Shown here piece by piece: positions 16,496 to 28,033 of a stretch of DNA of 64,000 nt (position 1 is the first letter of the stretch; each line of letters opens with the position of its first letter). Origin of the DNA: Paracoccaceae bacterium (lineage in GTDB: Bacteria; Pseudomonadota; Alphaproteobacteria; Rhodobacterales; Rhodobacteraceae); NCBI GenBank assembly GCA_022843025.1, contig JALHOL010000009.1:124001-188000 (forward strand), in the 5' to 3' direction. Under the pieces are notes generated by a model. It did not search any database. It worked only from the letters and a program-made list of their open reading frames with translations, and was not told the origin of the DNA. A program made the position numbers and the translations under genes.

Positions 16496-16897
16496 TCACA
16501 ACCACCCGAAGACCGCTGCGGCGTAGATCAGGCAACAGATCAGCGCGCCCGTGAGGGGCGCACCGAAGGCGAAGAGCCAGCCCACACAGATGAAGGCCGA
16601 CCCTAGAAGGGAAATGAACAGCCGGTCACCGCGCGTGGTTTCGATCCGCAGGATGCCGCGGCGCGGGGTTTCGGGGTAACGGATCGCCAGCAGCGTGAAG
16701 AGGATCAGCAGGCAGGCGATGCAATAGAAGAACAAGGCGATGGGGAAGGTCCAGGCCATCCAGCCGCCTTCAATCAGCGGGGCGAACCAGTCGATCCCGT
16801 CTTCGGTGCGGGGCACGGCGGCAAGAAGGGCGGCAAGGATTGCCGCAAGCGCCGCGAAGGTGGTCAGGTAGATCGTGTTCCAGCGGGTTTTGGTCAT
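16496..16897 (-). CDS. glpU: DUF2160 membrane protein of the glycerol importer operon
   Basis: This 133-residue protein has four hydrophobic segments: about residues 8-28 (YLTTFAALAAILAALLAAV), 45-72 (WTFPIALFFYCIACLLILFT), 91-107 and 112-130. It corresponds in position and shape to GlpU (DUF2160), the protein of unknown function in the Rhizobium glpSTPQUV operon. A direct role in glycerol transport has not been assigned from sequence. I placed the start at ATG 16897, since GGGGGAA lies upstream; the open frame begins 33 bases earlier inside the glpQ end. It lies 13 bases after glpQ and before glpV. Confidence 0.85.
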   Translation of the reverse strand: MTKTRWNTIYLTTFAALAAILAALLAAVPRTEDGIDWFAPLIEGGWMAWTFPIALFFYCIACLLILFTLLAIRYPETPRRGILRIETTRGDRLFISLLGSAFICVGWLFAFGAPLTGALICCLIYAAAVFGWL

Positions 16898-16910
16898 GGT
16901 TGTTCCCCCG

Positions 16911-17714
<804 letters not shown>

Positions 17715-17715
17715 G

Positions 17716-19670
<1,955 letters not shown>

Positions 19671-19673
19671 GGG

Positions 19674-20762
19674 TCAGGCTGCCGCCGCATAGGCCGCAGG
19701 TGCCGCGAGGCGGCCTTCGGCATCAAAGATGTAGACATGGGCGGGGTCGAGCCAGACGCTCACCTCATGCCCGGCGGTCAGGTCGTGCACGCCATGCACA
19801 AGGCCGACCCAGCGGTCGGAGCCATGGGTCAGGTGCAGGAAGGTTTCCGATCCCGTGATTTCCGTCACGCCCAGTGTGCAGCGGAATTCGACCGCCTGCC
19901 CGGAATGCGTGTTCAGATGGAGATGATTGGCGCGGAAACCGGCAGTGTAGCGGCCATCGGGCAGGGCGGCGAAGGGGCCGTCGGCGGGGGCATTGGCATG
20001 GCCGCCGAAATTGACGCGGTGGCCTTCCTTGACGCAGGGGACGAAGTTCATCGGCGGATCGCTGAACACGCGCGCGGTGGTGGCGTCGGCGGGTTGGCGG
20101 TAGACGGTCGGGGTGGGGCCAAATTGGGTAACGCGGCCTTCCCAGAGCGTGGCGGTGTTGCCGCCAAGAAGCAGGGCTTCTTCGGGTTCGGTAGTGGCAT
20201 AGACGAAGATCGCGCCGGATTCCTCAAATATGCGGGGGATTTCGGCGCGGAGTTCCTCGCGCAGTTTGTAATCGAGGTTGGCGAGGGGTTCGTCGAGCAG
20301 CACCAACCCTGCGCCTTTGACCAGTGCCCGCGCGAGGGCGCAGCGCTGCTGCTGGCCGCCCGAGAGTTCCAGCGGTTTGCGGGTCAGCATCGGAGTGAGC
20401 TTGAGCATGTCGGCGGTTTCCATCACCGCGCGGTCAATCTCGGCCTTTGTTTTGCCCATCAGGCGGAGGGGCGAGGCGATGTTGTCATAGACGCTCATCG
20501 CCGGGTAGTTGATGAACTGCTGATAGACCATGGCGACCTTGCGGTCCTGCACGCGCTGGCCGGTGACATCCTGCCCGTGCCAATGCAGCGTGCCGGTGCT
20601 GGGCGTATCAAGGCCTGCCATCAGCCGCATCAGTGAGGTCTTGCCCGATGAGGTGGGGCCAAGCAGCACGTTCATGGTGCCTTTTTCCAGCGTCAGGGTC
20701 GTGGGGTGGATATGAACCTGCCCCTTTACGACCCGGCTGATGGCTTTCAGTTCCAGCGCCAT
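19674..20762 (-). CDS. glpS: Glycerol ABC importer ATPase
   Basis: This 362-residue MalK-type ATPase carries Walker A GPTSSGKT near residue 36, signature LSGGQQQRCALARAL, Walker B LVLLDEPLANLD and a switch region VYATTEPEEAL, in which the usual His is replaced by Thr (TTEPEEA for THDQxEA). The C-terminal TOBE domain contains GFRANHLHL and ITGSETFLHL. Its partner GlpT has the opposite defect (odd signature), so the heterodimer may have one complete ATP site. It starts with AAGGGGGACGG upstream of ATG, nine bases after glpD. Confidence 0.9.
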   Translation of the reverse strand: MALELKAISRVVKGQVHIHPTTLTLEKGTMNVLLGPTSSGKTSLMRLMAGLDTPSTGTLHWHGQDVTGQRVQDRKVAMVYQQFINYPAMSVYDNIASPLRLMGKTKAEIDRAVMETADMLKLTPMLTRKPLELSGGQQQRCALARALVKGAGLVLLDEPLANLDYKLREELRAEIPRIFEESGAIFVYATTEPEEALLLGGNTATLWEGRVTQFGPTPTVYRQPADATTARVFSDPPMNFVPCVKEGHRVNFGGHANAPADGPFAALPDGRYTAGFRANHLHLNTHSGQAVEFRCTLGVTEITGSETFLHLTHGSDRWVGLVHGVHDLTAGHEVSVWLDPAHVYIFDAEGRLAAPAAYAAAA

Positions 20763-20771
20763 CCGTCCCCC

Positions 20772-22367
20772 TTATTCTGCCGCGGGGCTGATTGCCCCGT
20801 GGGTTGCCGCGCCTGCCATGAAATCATCCAGCGCGGCGATCTGTTCCTTGGTCATGCGTAGACCAAGCTTTGTGCGCCGCCAGACGATATCTGCGGCGGC
20901 GCGGGCGAATTCGTGCTGCATCAGCCAGCGCACCTCGGCCTCGGTCAGGGTGCCACCGAAATCGCGGCCAAGATCAGCGGCGGAGGTGGCCCCGTGCAGG
21001 AGAGTGGCCGCCTCAGACCCATAGGCGCGGATCAGGCGTGCGGCCCAGTAGTCGGACAGGAAGGGGTGGTTGGCCTTGAGCGATGCGGTCAGCGCGGCCA
21101 CGCCATCATGCGGGAAATCCCCGCCAGGCAGGGCGACGCGGGCGGTCCACGGCCCCTTGGCCTGCGGGAAATAGGGGGTCAGCTTTTCCAAAGCAGACTC
21201 GGCCAGGCGGCGATAGGTGGTGATCTTGCCGCCAAAGACATTGAGCAGCGGCGCGCCGTTGCCATCCAGCGACAGCACATAGTCGCGAGTGGCCGCCGTG
21301 GCCGATTTCGCGCCATCGTTATAAAGCGGGCGGACGCCGGAATATGTCCAGACGACATCCTTCAGCGTGACGGGCTTGGCGAAATACTGGCTGGCAAAAT
21401 TCAGCAGGTAATCGCGTTCCGCATCGGAGCAGGCCGCATCCTTGGGTGCGCCCTTGTGATCCTGATCGGTGGTGCCGATGAGGGTGAAGTCCTGTTCATA
21501 GGGAATGGCGAAGATGATGCGCCCATCGGTGCCCTGAAAGAAATAGCAGCGGTCATGGCCGTAGAGTTTCTTGGTCACGATGTGCGACCCGCGCACGAGA
21601 CGGACGCCTTCGGATGAATTGATCCGCGCGACATTGCGGATCACGTCTTCGACCCAGGGGCCGCCTGCATTGACCAGCGCGCGGGCGTGGTGGACCTGCT
21701 GGCCATCGGGGCCGTCGGTGGTGATCTCCCACATCTCGCCGGTGCGGTTGGCCGAGATGACGCGGGTGCGCGTCAGGATGGTGGCACCGCGCTGGGCCGC
21801 ATCGCGGGCGTTGAGGGAGACGAGCTTGGAATCCTCAACCCAGCAATCGGAGTATTCATAGGCGTGGCGGAACCGCGATTGCAGCGGTTTGCCTGCGGGA
21901 TCGGTTGTCAGGTCCAGCGTGCGGGTGGATGGCAGGATCTTGCGGCCACCGAGCGTGTCATAGAGGAACAGGCCAAGCCGAATGAGCCATGCAGGGCGGC
22001 GCCCCTTCATCCAGGGCATCAGGCGCGACAGGAGGCGACCTGTGGGCGTATCGCCTTCGAACCGCATGTCGGGATGGTAGGGCAGCACGAAACGCATCGG
22101 CCACGAGATATGGGGCATGGCGACAAGCAGGGTTTCGCGTTCCTCCAGCGCCTCGCGCACCAGACGGAATTCGAAATACTCCAGATAGCGCAGGCCGCCG
22201 TGGAAAAGCTTGGTCGAGGCTGACGATGTGGCCTGTGCCAAATCGCCCTGTTCGGCAAGCACCACCGACAGGCCGCGACCCGTTGCGTCGCGGGCGATGC
22301 CGCATCCGTTGATGCCGCCGCCGATGATGAACAGATCGGCCGTTTCGGGCCTGTTCTTCGGTGTCAC
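20772..22367 (-). CDS. glpD: Aerobic glycerol-3-phosphate dehydrogenase
   Basis: This 531-residue flavoprotein oxidises glycerol 3-phosphate to dihydroxyacetone phosphate at the inner membrane and passes electrons to quinone. The FAD-binding GGGINGCGIARDA is at about residue 16; STKLFHGGLRYLE, VRLVRGSHIV, WTYSGVRPLYND and NVFGGKITTYRRLAE are GlpD motifs. I chose GTG 22367 because GGGAGGAGACTGGC lies directly upstream; the frame continues to 22421 without a good site. It is the first gene of the leftward glycerol operon, divergent from glpR. Confidence 0.95.
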   Translation of the reverse strand: MTPKNRPETADLFIIGGGINGCGIARDATGRGLSVVLAEQGDLAQATSSASTKLFHGGLRYLEYFEFRLVREALEERETLLVAMPHISWPMRFVLPYHPDMRFEGDTPTGRLLSRLMPWMKGRRPAWLIRLGLFLYDTLGGRKILPSTRTLDLTTDPAGKPLQSRFRHAYEYSDCWVEDSKLVSLNARDAAQRGATILTRTRVISANRTGEMWEITTDGPDGQQVHHARALVNAGGPWVEDVIRNVARINSSEGVRLVRGSHIVTKKLYGHDRCYFFQGTDGRIIFAIPYEQDFTLIGTTDQDHKGAPKDAACSDAERDYLLNFASQYFAKPVTLKDVVWTYSGVRPLYNDGAKSATAATRDYVLSLDGNGAPLLNVFGGKITTYRRLAESALEKLTPYFPQAKGPWTARVALPGGDFPHDGVAALTASLKANHPFLSDYWAARLIRAYGSEAATLLHGATSAADLGRDFGGTLTEAEVRWLMQHEFARAAADIVWRRTKLGLRMTKEQIAALDDFMAGAATHGAISPAAE

Positions 22368-22644
22368 GCCAGTCTCCTCCCTAGCGGGGGCAGGTTGGAA
22401 CGAATCTTTGCCATTGGTCAATGCCCATTTTTCGGATTTGCGCGTTTCTTATTGAAGCGAACATTTGCGCGCAAGTGACGTAAGGGAAATGGCTGAATAT
22501 CAGAGACTTGACCCTGATACGCGCATTTTCGCGCTGCGATGCGGCGTGAATGCCGCGTGCGCGTGCAGAAACTTTTTCGGCTTGATTGCCCGGCTTTCCT
22601 TTCCGAAGGTGGGCGATCACGAGTGAAGAAAAAGGAATGCCGGA
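22368..22644. promoter_or_regulatory. Divergent glpD/glpR control region
   Basis: This 277-base gap must hold promoters for the leftward glp operon and the rightward glpR. I see GCGAACAT at 22457-22464, resembling a GlpR half-site TGTTCG(C), followed by the perfect palindrome TTGCGCGCAA at 22465-22474. CATTTTTCGG and CATTTTCGCG occur on either side as possible further half-sites. The operator cannot be defined from one genome alone. Confidence 0.5.
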
Positions 22645-23406
22645 ATGGCGCTGAGTTTCCGTCAGACCGAGATCCTTGAGATTGCCCGCGCCGAGGGGCG
22701 GGTGGTCGTCGAGGATCTGGCGCAGCGCTTTGATGTGACCTTGCAGACGATCCGGCGCGATCTGACGGATCTGGCGGATATGGGCCATCTGGACCGGGTG
22801 CATGGCGGGGCGGTACCGCGCACTGGGGTGACGAACCTTGGCTATGAGCAGCGCCGCCAGATGAACGAGGCGGCGAAATCCGCCATCGCACGGGCCTGTG
22901 CGGCGGCGATCCCGGAGAACTGTTCGCTGATCATGAACCTTGGCACCACGACCGAGGCGGTGGCGCGGGAATTGCTGACCCATCGCAACATCACGGTGGT
23001 GACCAACAACATGAACGTGGCCAACACGCTGGCCGCCAATCCGGGCTGCGAGATCATGGTGGCGGGTGGCGCGCTGCGGCGGTCGGATGGCGGGCTGGTG
23101 GGGGAGTTGACCACGCAGTTTTTTGAGCAGTTCAAGGTGGATTACGCGGTGATCGGCGCGTCGGCGCTGGATCAGGACGGCGATCTGCTGGATTTCGATC
23201 TGGCCGAGGTGCGGGTGTCGAAGGCGATCATCCGGCAGGCGCGCAAGGTGTTTCTGGTCTGCGACCATTCCAAGCTGGACCGGAGCGCCCCGGCACGGCT
23301 GGCGTCGCTGTCGGAGGTGACGACTTTGTTCACGGATCAGCCTCTGCCGCCCGAACTGGCGCGGAAATGTGCCGAATGGGGGACCGGGGTGGTGGTTGCC
23401 GGGTGA
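22645..23406 (+). CDS. glpR: DeoR-family glycerol-3-phosphate regulon repressor
   Basis: This 253-residue regulator has an N-terminal DeoR winged helix (RQTEILEIARAEGRVVVEDL then DVTLQTIRRDLTDL, residues about 6-45) with the HGGAVPR hinge. The effector domain follows the ISOCOT fold with NLGTTTEAVAREL, VTNNMNVANTL and a phosphate-binding-type GGALRRSDGGLVG. DeoR regulators bind phosphorylated sugars; glycerol 3-phosphate is the expected inducer. It is divergent from glpD and followed by a strong terminator. The assignment rests on family plus position. Confidence 0.92.
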   Translation: MALSFRQTEILEIARAEGRVVVEDLAQRFDVTLQTIRRDLTDLADMGHLDRVHGGAVPRTGVTNLGYEQRRQMNEAAKSAIARACAAAIPENCSLIMNLGTTTEAVARELLTHRNITVVTNNMNVANTLAANPGCEIMVAGGALRRSDGGLVGELTTQFFEQFKVDYAVIGASALDQDGDLLDFDLAEVRVSKAIIRQARKVFLVCDHSKLDRSAPARLASLSEVTTLFTDQPLPPELARKCAEWGTGVVVAG

Positions 23407-23463
23407 GGTGATCCCGGCGCGCAGGCGCCCGGATGGGCCCGCCGCCCGGTGGGTTGGGTGGCT

Positions 23464-23491
23464 GTCCCGGGCTGGCCCGGGACGGGTTTCT
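23464..23491 (+). terminator. Terminator of glpR
   Basis: GTCCCGGG (23464-23471) pairs with CCCGGGAC (23476-23483), followed by GGGTTTCTT. The convergent gst-like gene stops at 23491, so it may serve both strands. Confidence 0.75.
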
Positions 23492-24438
23492 TACAGGGCG
23501 TCCAGCCAATCCAGCCTTGGCCCAAGCGGTACGATGCCCTTGGGGTTGAGCGCCTTGATCGAATAGTAGCCGCGCTTGATGTGATCGATGCTGACTGTCT
23601 CGGCGATGCCGAGAAGGCGGTAGACGCGGGCGGTGTAGGCGGTCAGGTGGGGATAATCGGCCAGTTGTCGCAGGTTGCATTTGAACAGGCCGTGATAGGC
23701 GGCGTCAAAGCGGATCAGCGTGACGAAGGCGCGGATGTCCGTCTCGGTCAACCTGTCGCCATGCAGCCATGCGCGCCCGTCGGAAAGCCGGGTCTCCAGC
23801 GTATCCAGCATGGCAAAGACATCGTGGAAGGCGGATTCATAGGCGGCCTGCGTGGTGGCAAAGCCCGCGCGATAGACGCCGTTGTTCAACGCGGGATAGA
23901 TCGCATCGTTCAGCGCGTCGATCTGGGCCGCCAGATCGGCGGGGTAGAGATCGGGGCCGTTGGCGAGTGTCCCGAAGCCCGAATTGAAGATGCGCAGGAT
24001 ATCGGCGCTTTCGTTGTTGACGATGGTTTGGGTTTGTTTGTCCCACAGGACCGGAATGGTGGCGCGGCCGTTCACGGCCGGATCGGCGCGCGTATAGATT
24101 TCGTGCATGTAGGTGGCTTGGTTTATGGCATCTGCCCCGGCGGCGAAGCGCCAGCCTTCATCGGTGAGTTCGGGTTCGACGATGGAGAGGGAGATGACGT
24201 CTTCAAGCTGCTTGAGCTTGCGTGCCATGAGCGTGCGGCTGGCCCAGGGGCAGATGAGGCCGACATAGAGGTGATAGCGGCCAGCCTCGGCGCGGAAGCC
24301 GCCTTGGCCCGTGGGGCCGGGGCTGCCATCGGGGGTGATCCAGTTGCGGAAGGTGGAAACCTGCCGCACGAAGCCGCCCTGTTCATCCTTGGCCTGAACC
24401 GGATCCCATTTTGCGATCCACTTGCCGTTCACGAGCAT
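23491..24438 (-). CDS. Glutathionyl-hydroquinone reductase (Xi-class GST)
   Basis: This 315-residue protein reduces glutathionyl-hydroquinones with GSH, releasing the hydroquinone and GSSG. The active-site Cys lies in LICPWASR (Cys63), the Xi-class CPWA motif. TIPVLWDKQTQTIVNNESADILR is the GSH-binding thioredoxin-domain end. The helical C-terminal domain carries LFKCNLRQLADYPHLTAY and IKRGYYSIKALNPKGIVP, both conserved in YqjG/EcfG-type enzymes. ATG 24438 shares a base with the stop of the upstream VOC gene, so the two genes are coupled. The pairing suggests handling of quinone stress or aromatic breakdown products. Confidence 0.92.
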   Translation of the reverse strand: MLVNGKWIAKWDPVQAKDEQGGFVRQVSTFRNWITPDGSPGPTGQGGFRAEAGRYHLYVGLICPWASRTLMARKLKQLEDVISLSIVEPELTDEGWRFAAGADAINQATYMHEIYTRADPAVNGRATIPVLWDKQTQTIVNNESADILRIFNSGFGTLANGPDLYPADLAAQIDALNDAIYPALNNGVYRAGFATTQAAYESAFHDVFAMLDTLETRLSDGRAWLHGDRLTETDIRAFVTLIRFDAAYHGLFKCNLRQLADYPHLTAYTARVYRLLGIAETVSIDHIKRGYYSIKALNPKGIVPLGPRLDWLDAL

Positions 24439-25247
24439 CAACGTTTCTCCGTCAGGATGATCTGGGTGCCCCAGGGATCGGTCAGCCGTGTTTGGCCATC
24501 GCTGCGCACGGTGATGGCGGCAAGGGCGGTGGCGTCTGCGAGGATTTCCACATTGGTCAGGCCGGTCGAGGGGGTGCGGGGGCCCGCGCCGCGGCTGTTC
24601 CAGACATTGGTGGCGAGGTGATGGTGATAGCCGCCTGATCCGTAGAAGGCCGCGCCGGGATAGGTGGCGGTCACGGGAAAGCCGAGCGTGCCGGTATAGA
24701 AGGCCTGCGCTTGCGCGACATCGCCCACTTGCAGGTGGACATGGCCCACGACCGTGCCATCGGGTGCGCCTGTCCAAGGGCCATCGGCGGCGGCGGCGAG
24801 ATCGTCAAGGTCAAGCGGATCGGTCGCCATCTGGATGGAGCCGTCCTGTTTGGTCCATTGCGCGCGGGGGCGGTCGACATAGACCTCGATCCCGTTGCCC
24901 TCGGGATCAGCGAGATAGATCGCCTCGGACACTTTGTGATCGGACGCGCCCTGAAGGGGCAGGCGGGTGCTGGCCACATGGTGCAACCAGCGGGCAAGGG
25001 CGGCGCGGTCTGGCAGAAGAAAGGCGGTATGAAACAGGCCCGCCTCGCGCGGGGAGCGGAGCCGCGCGGCGGGATCGGCGATCAGCGTGATCAGTGCCCG
25101 GTTGCCTGCACCGAGAGTGACCTGTGCGGCATCGGCGGTCAGCTTCGCCAGGCCGAGCGCGCGGGCGTAGAAATCGGCGCTGCGGGCCAGATCATGGACT
25201 GTAAGCGTGACCCGTCCGATTTCCATCGGGGCTGCGGCGGTGTGCAT
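24438..25247 (-). CDS. Two-domain VOC protein, probable extradiol ring-cleavage dioxygenase
   Basis: This 269-residue protein has two vicinal-oxygen-chelate domains: residues about 8-125 (VTLTVHDLARSADFYARALG through DPEGNGIEVYVDR) and about 165-265 (VVGHVHLQVGDVAQAQAFYTGTLG through DPWGTQIIL). The second domain has candidate iron ligands in HVHLQV, GGYHHHLATN and a distal residue after LTDP, where Glu/Gln of the metal triad is not obvious. It resembles B. subtilis CatE/MhqO hydroquinone or catechol dioxygenases. It is upstream of and coupled to the glutathionyl-hydroquinone reductase gene, so hydroquinones are likely substrates. Confidence 0.78.
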   Translation of the reverse strand: MHTAAAPMEIGRVTLTVHDLARSADFYARALGLAKLTADAAQVTLGAGNRALITLIADPAARLRSPREAGLFHTAFLLPDRAALARWLHHVASTRLPLQGASDHKVSEAIYLADPEGNGIEVYVDRPRAQWTKQDGSIQMATDPLDLDDLAAAADGPWTGAPDGTVVGHVHLQVGDVAQAQAFYTGTLGFPVTATYPGAAFYGSGGYHHHLATNVWNSRGAGPRTPSTGLTNVEILADATALAAITVRSDGQTRLTDPWGTQIILTEKR

Positions 25248-25399
25248 CGCGGGACTCCTGTGACACTACGTTACCCGCACAGGCCTAGACCTGCGGGCGC
25301 TGTTGCGAAAGGGTCCGGGATGCACAGTCTTTGTGCTGCCGTTGCGCCGCTGTCGGGCCGTACCCGATGGCGGTATCGGGAACGGGGCAGGGGTTTTCG

Positions 25400-26995
25400 T
25401 CAGTCGCGGCCGGGGAAGAAGCGCGGGAGGCGGCCGTCAAGTTCGCGCGCCATGTCCTGAAGCCGAAGGTCGGCGGATGCCTCATCTTCGCCGCGCGCGA
25501 CGGGGGTTACAAGGCGGACAAGCCCGCCATCCTTGCGCCCGTAAAGCACGCTGTCCCAAAGGAGCCAGAGCTTGGACCCGAAATCCCACGCGACCTGCCG
25601 CCCGTTTTGCAGGAAGAAGTAATAGACGAGCAGGCGATCTTCGCCCTTCTGGATCAGGGCGCGGTTGATCGGGAAAGGTTTGTTCAGGCCCATTTCCATG
25701 CCGATATCGCGGCGGTCGAACGAGGCGAATTCCCAGCCTGAATTGGGAAGGCACACCTCGGGGGAATGCGCGCCACTGGTTGTCTGATCGCGGAACCAAG
25801 CGGCGAAAACCTCGACCGTGGCATCGGGGCCAGCGGTGAAGGACATCAACGCGTAATCCTGCGCTTGCAGCGTCTGGGCGACGGCGGGGTCAAGCGACTG
25901 ACGCTCGCCACCGGTCCAGCTTCCGATCTGGGTGGGGAAGGAGCCAAGCTCGGCCCGGGGCGGTTCAACCGTGCGGACAGTGGGGAAGACCTGCCACAGC
26001 ACGGCGGCCCCGACGGTGACGATGGCAAAGACCGCCAGCGCGCGCGACGGTTCGACCAGCAGGATGCGGCGGGCCTGCGGGACCAGACCGGAGAAATCCA
26101 GATCAAGCGCGTCAACCAATGTCGTGTGCCGGCGCTGCAATATCAGCAGCAGGCGGGCCAGGCCAAAGAGCATCAGCACCGACAGCAGGAAGATCACCCA
26201 GCCTTCGAAGAAGTGCGAAAACCCCTCGAGATGTTCTGGCCCCTGATACTGCACGATCAGCCCAGCGATGGCGATGCGCGCCGAGTTCATCACCACGGCG
26301 ATGGGGGCCGCCGACAGCAGCATGATGGCCTTCATGGTGAAGGAGCCGCGATAGAGGATCGCGAAGATGTAGGAAAAGCTGAGGATCGGGAACAGATAGC
26401 GCAGGCCCGAGCAGGCCTCGGCCACGTGCATCTTTATGACGCCGAGGTCGATGATGTAGCCATCCAGAAACACCGGCACATCGGCCAGCCGCAGCAGCCA
26501 GACGCCCAGTTCGGCCGAGATGAGCTGAAGTGTGATGGACACGGTGTAATAGGTGGAGCTTGGCAGGGGCAGCATGAAGCCCAGATGCAGGATCGGCGGC
26601 CAGAAGCGCTTTCCCTGTTCCCAGCCAAAGCAGATGAGCAGGATTGCGCCGAACCACAGGATCAGCGCCGTGGCGGTGACCATCGGGGTTTCCACCATCT
26701 GGCCAAGGATGCCGAAGAAGACGGACACGGCCAGCAAGGCCAGCCCCGGCCAGCGGTTCACGGGTCCGTGCAGGATCGGTTCGGTCTTGAGTTGGCGCAG
26801 GAAAAGCAAGCCTGACAGCACGGGAATAAGCGGCCCATGGCTGTATTCCGGCATCTGCCAGACAGCGAAGAGAAGCGTGATGCCCGGCCAGAACAGCACA
26901 AAAGCGCCGATCAGGGACACGGTCAGCCAGAACAGGCCCATAACTTGCATGGGAAGGGGGGCCGAGAGCGGTTGGGTGCCTTCGGGGCTGTGCAT
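25400..26995 (-). CDS. xrtD: Exosortase with fused EpsI domain (XrtD type, VPLPA-CTERM)
   Basis: This 531-residue polytopic membrane peptidase/transpeptidase is predicted to process C-terminal VPLPA sorting tails. The N-terminal eight-helix exosortase domain contains the catalytic triad expected for the family: Cys195 (EACSGLRYLFP), Arg240 (MNSARIA) and His261 (GFSHFFEGW). After a linker at about residues 285-315, a periplasmic EpsI (DUF3485) domain begins, with GSWTGGERQSLD and VCLPNSGWEF. The fusion and length match exosortases of type D found in Rhodobacteraceae. A matching VPLPA substrate is encoded at 43701-44363. It is divergent from the ExeA-like ATPase gene. Confidence 0.92.
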   Translation of the reverse strand: MHSPEGTQPLSAPLPMQVMGLFWLTVSLIGAFVLFWPGITLLFAVWQMPEYSHGPLIPVLSGLLFLRQLKTEPILHGPVNRWPGLALLAVSVFFGILGQMVETPMVTATALILWFGAILLICFGWEQGKRFWPPILHLGFMLPLPSSTYYTVSITLQLISAELGVWLLRLADVPVFLDGYIIDLGVIKMHVAEACSGLRYLFPILSFSYIFAILYRGSFTMKAIMLLSAAPIAVVMNSARIAIAGLIVQYQGPEHLEGFSHFFEGWVIFLLSVLMLFGLARLLLILQRRHTTLVDALDLDFSGLVPQARRILLVEPSRALAVFAIVTVGAAVLWQVFPTVRTVEPPRAELGSFPTQIGSWTGGERQSLDPAVAQTLQAQDYALMSFTAGPDATVEVFAAWFRDQTTSGAHSPEVCLPNSGWEFASFDRRDIGMEMGLNKPFPINRALIQKGEDRLLVYYFFLQNGRQVAWDFGSKLWLLWDSVLYGRKDGGLVRLVTPVARGEDEASADLRLQDMARELDGRLPRFFPGRD

Positions 26996-27009
26996 GTTCT
27001 GGCCGTGCT

Positions 27010-27019
27010 TGATTAATCA
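27010..27019. promoter_or_regulatory. Palindrome in xrtD/ATPase divergent promoter
   Basis: TGATTAATCA is a perfect ten-base palindrome within an AT-rich stretch (27009-27042) in an otherwise GC-rich sequence. It lies 15 bases upstream of the xrtD start and about 100 bases upstream of the ATPase gene. It is a candidate operator. Confidence 0.4.
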
Positions 27020-27121
27020 GGTTTAATTTTACGATACTACAAGGCACAAGGGCGGTGAAGTAAACAGGTCGCGCATGTTCGCCCGGCCTGACACAAGAAA
27101 CTGGAAGGGACGAGTGCGCGG

Positions 27122-28030
27122 ATGGGTAGTATCCTTGACATCTACACTGGCTATTTCGGGCTGAGTGCCCGGCCATTTGCCATCGCGCCGGATCCGGACA
27201 TGCTGTTCTGGTCGATGACCCATCGGCGGGCCTATTCGCTTATGGAATATGCCATCGTGACCCGTGCACCGATCACCTTGGTGACGGGTGAGGTCGGGGC
27301 GGGAAAGACGCTGCTGGTGCAGCATTTGTTGCGAAATGTGGGTGATGACGTGGTCTTCGGGCTGGTGTCGCAGGTGCGTGGCAAGGCCGAGGATGTGCTG
27401 CCTTGGGTGCTTCTGGCGCTGGGTGAACCGGCCGAGCCGGATGACAGCATGGTGGAGCTTTTTTCGCGCTTTGAGGAGCGTCTGATACAGGAGTATGCCG
27501 CCGGGCGGCGGGTGGTGCTGGTGTTCGACGAGGCGCAGAATCTTTCGGATCAGGCGCTGGAACAGATTCGCACGCTGACCAACATGAACACCGGCACGGA
27601 CGAGTTGTTGCAGGTGTTTCTGGTGGGACAATCGGGGCTGCGTGACCGAATCGTCAATTCGGCGCTTCAGCCGCTTGCCCAAAGAATCGGCGCTGCCTGC
27701 CATTTGCCCGCCATGGATGCGCTGACGACGGGCGAATATGTCCGGCATCGGCTGAAGGCCGTGGGCGGCAACGACGAACTGTTCACCGATGATGCGGTTG
27801 ACCTTGTGCATGAGCGCACCGGCGGGTTGGCGCGGTTGGTGAACCAGTTGTGCGATTTTTCGATGGTCTATGCCTTTAGCAAGGGCAACCCGCAGATCGA
27901 CAAGATGACGGTCATGCAGGTGATCAATGACGGGGTGTTCTTTGGCGGGCAGGCGCTGACGGCGCTGGCAGATCAGGATGACGTCGCACATCTGCCTATG
28001 TTCCGCGCCCGCACGGCACCGCTGGACTGA
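27122..28030 (+). CDS. ExeA-like AAA ATPase of the exosortase/EPS locus
   Basis: This 302-residue ATPase matches the type that accompanies exosortase exopolysaccharide loci. It begins YTGYFGLSARPFAIAPDPD, the usual start of ExeA-like proteins. Walker A is GEVGAGKT (residues 56-63), Walker B is VVLVFDEAQNL, and the sensor regions include LVGQSGLRD and LAQRIGAACHL. Its biochemical role in polysaccharide export is not established. It starts the rightward EPS transcription unit, and its stop is three bases before the first glycosyltransferase gene. Confidence 0.88.
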   Translation: MGSILDIYTGYFGLSARPFAIAPDPDMLFWSMTHRRAYSLMEYAIVTRAPITLVTGEVGAGKTLLVQHLLRNVGDDVVFGLVSQVRGKAEDVLPWVLLALGEPAEPDDSMVELFSRFEERLIQEYAAGRRVVLVFDEAQNLSDQALEQIRTLTNMNTGTDELLQVFLVGQSGLRDRIVNSALQPLAQRIGAACHLPAMDALTTGEYVRHRLKAVGGNDELFTDDAVDLVHERTGGLARLVNQLCDFSMVYAFSKGNPQIDKMTVMQVINDGVFFGGQALTALADQDDVAHLPMFRARTAPLD

Positions 28031-28033
28031 CCG

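Noticed and set aside
14553-16526. A 657-codon open frame antisense to glpV
   Set aside because: It is an antisense shadow caused by GC-rich codon bias; the translation is Gly/His/Arg/Val-rich with no domain, no ribosome site and no family resemblance, whereas glpV has a signal peptide and clear family features.
22381-23268. A 295-codon open frame antisense to glpR
   Set aside because: It crosses the glpD promoter and lacks any family signal.
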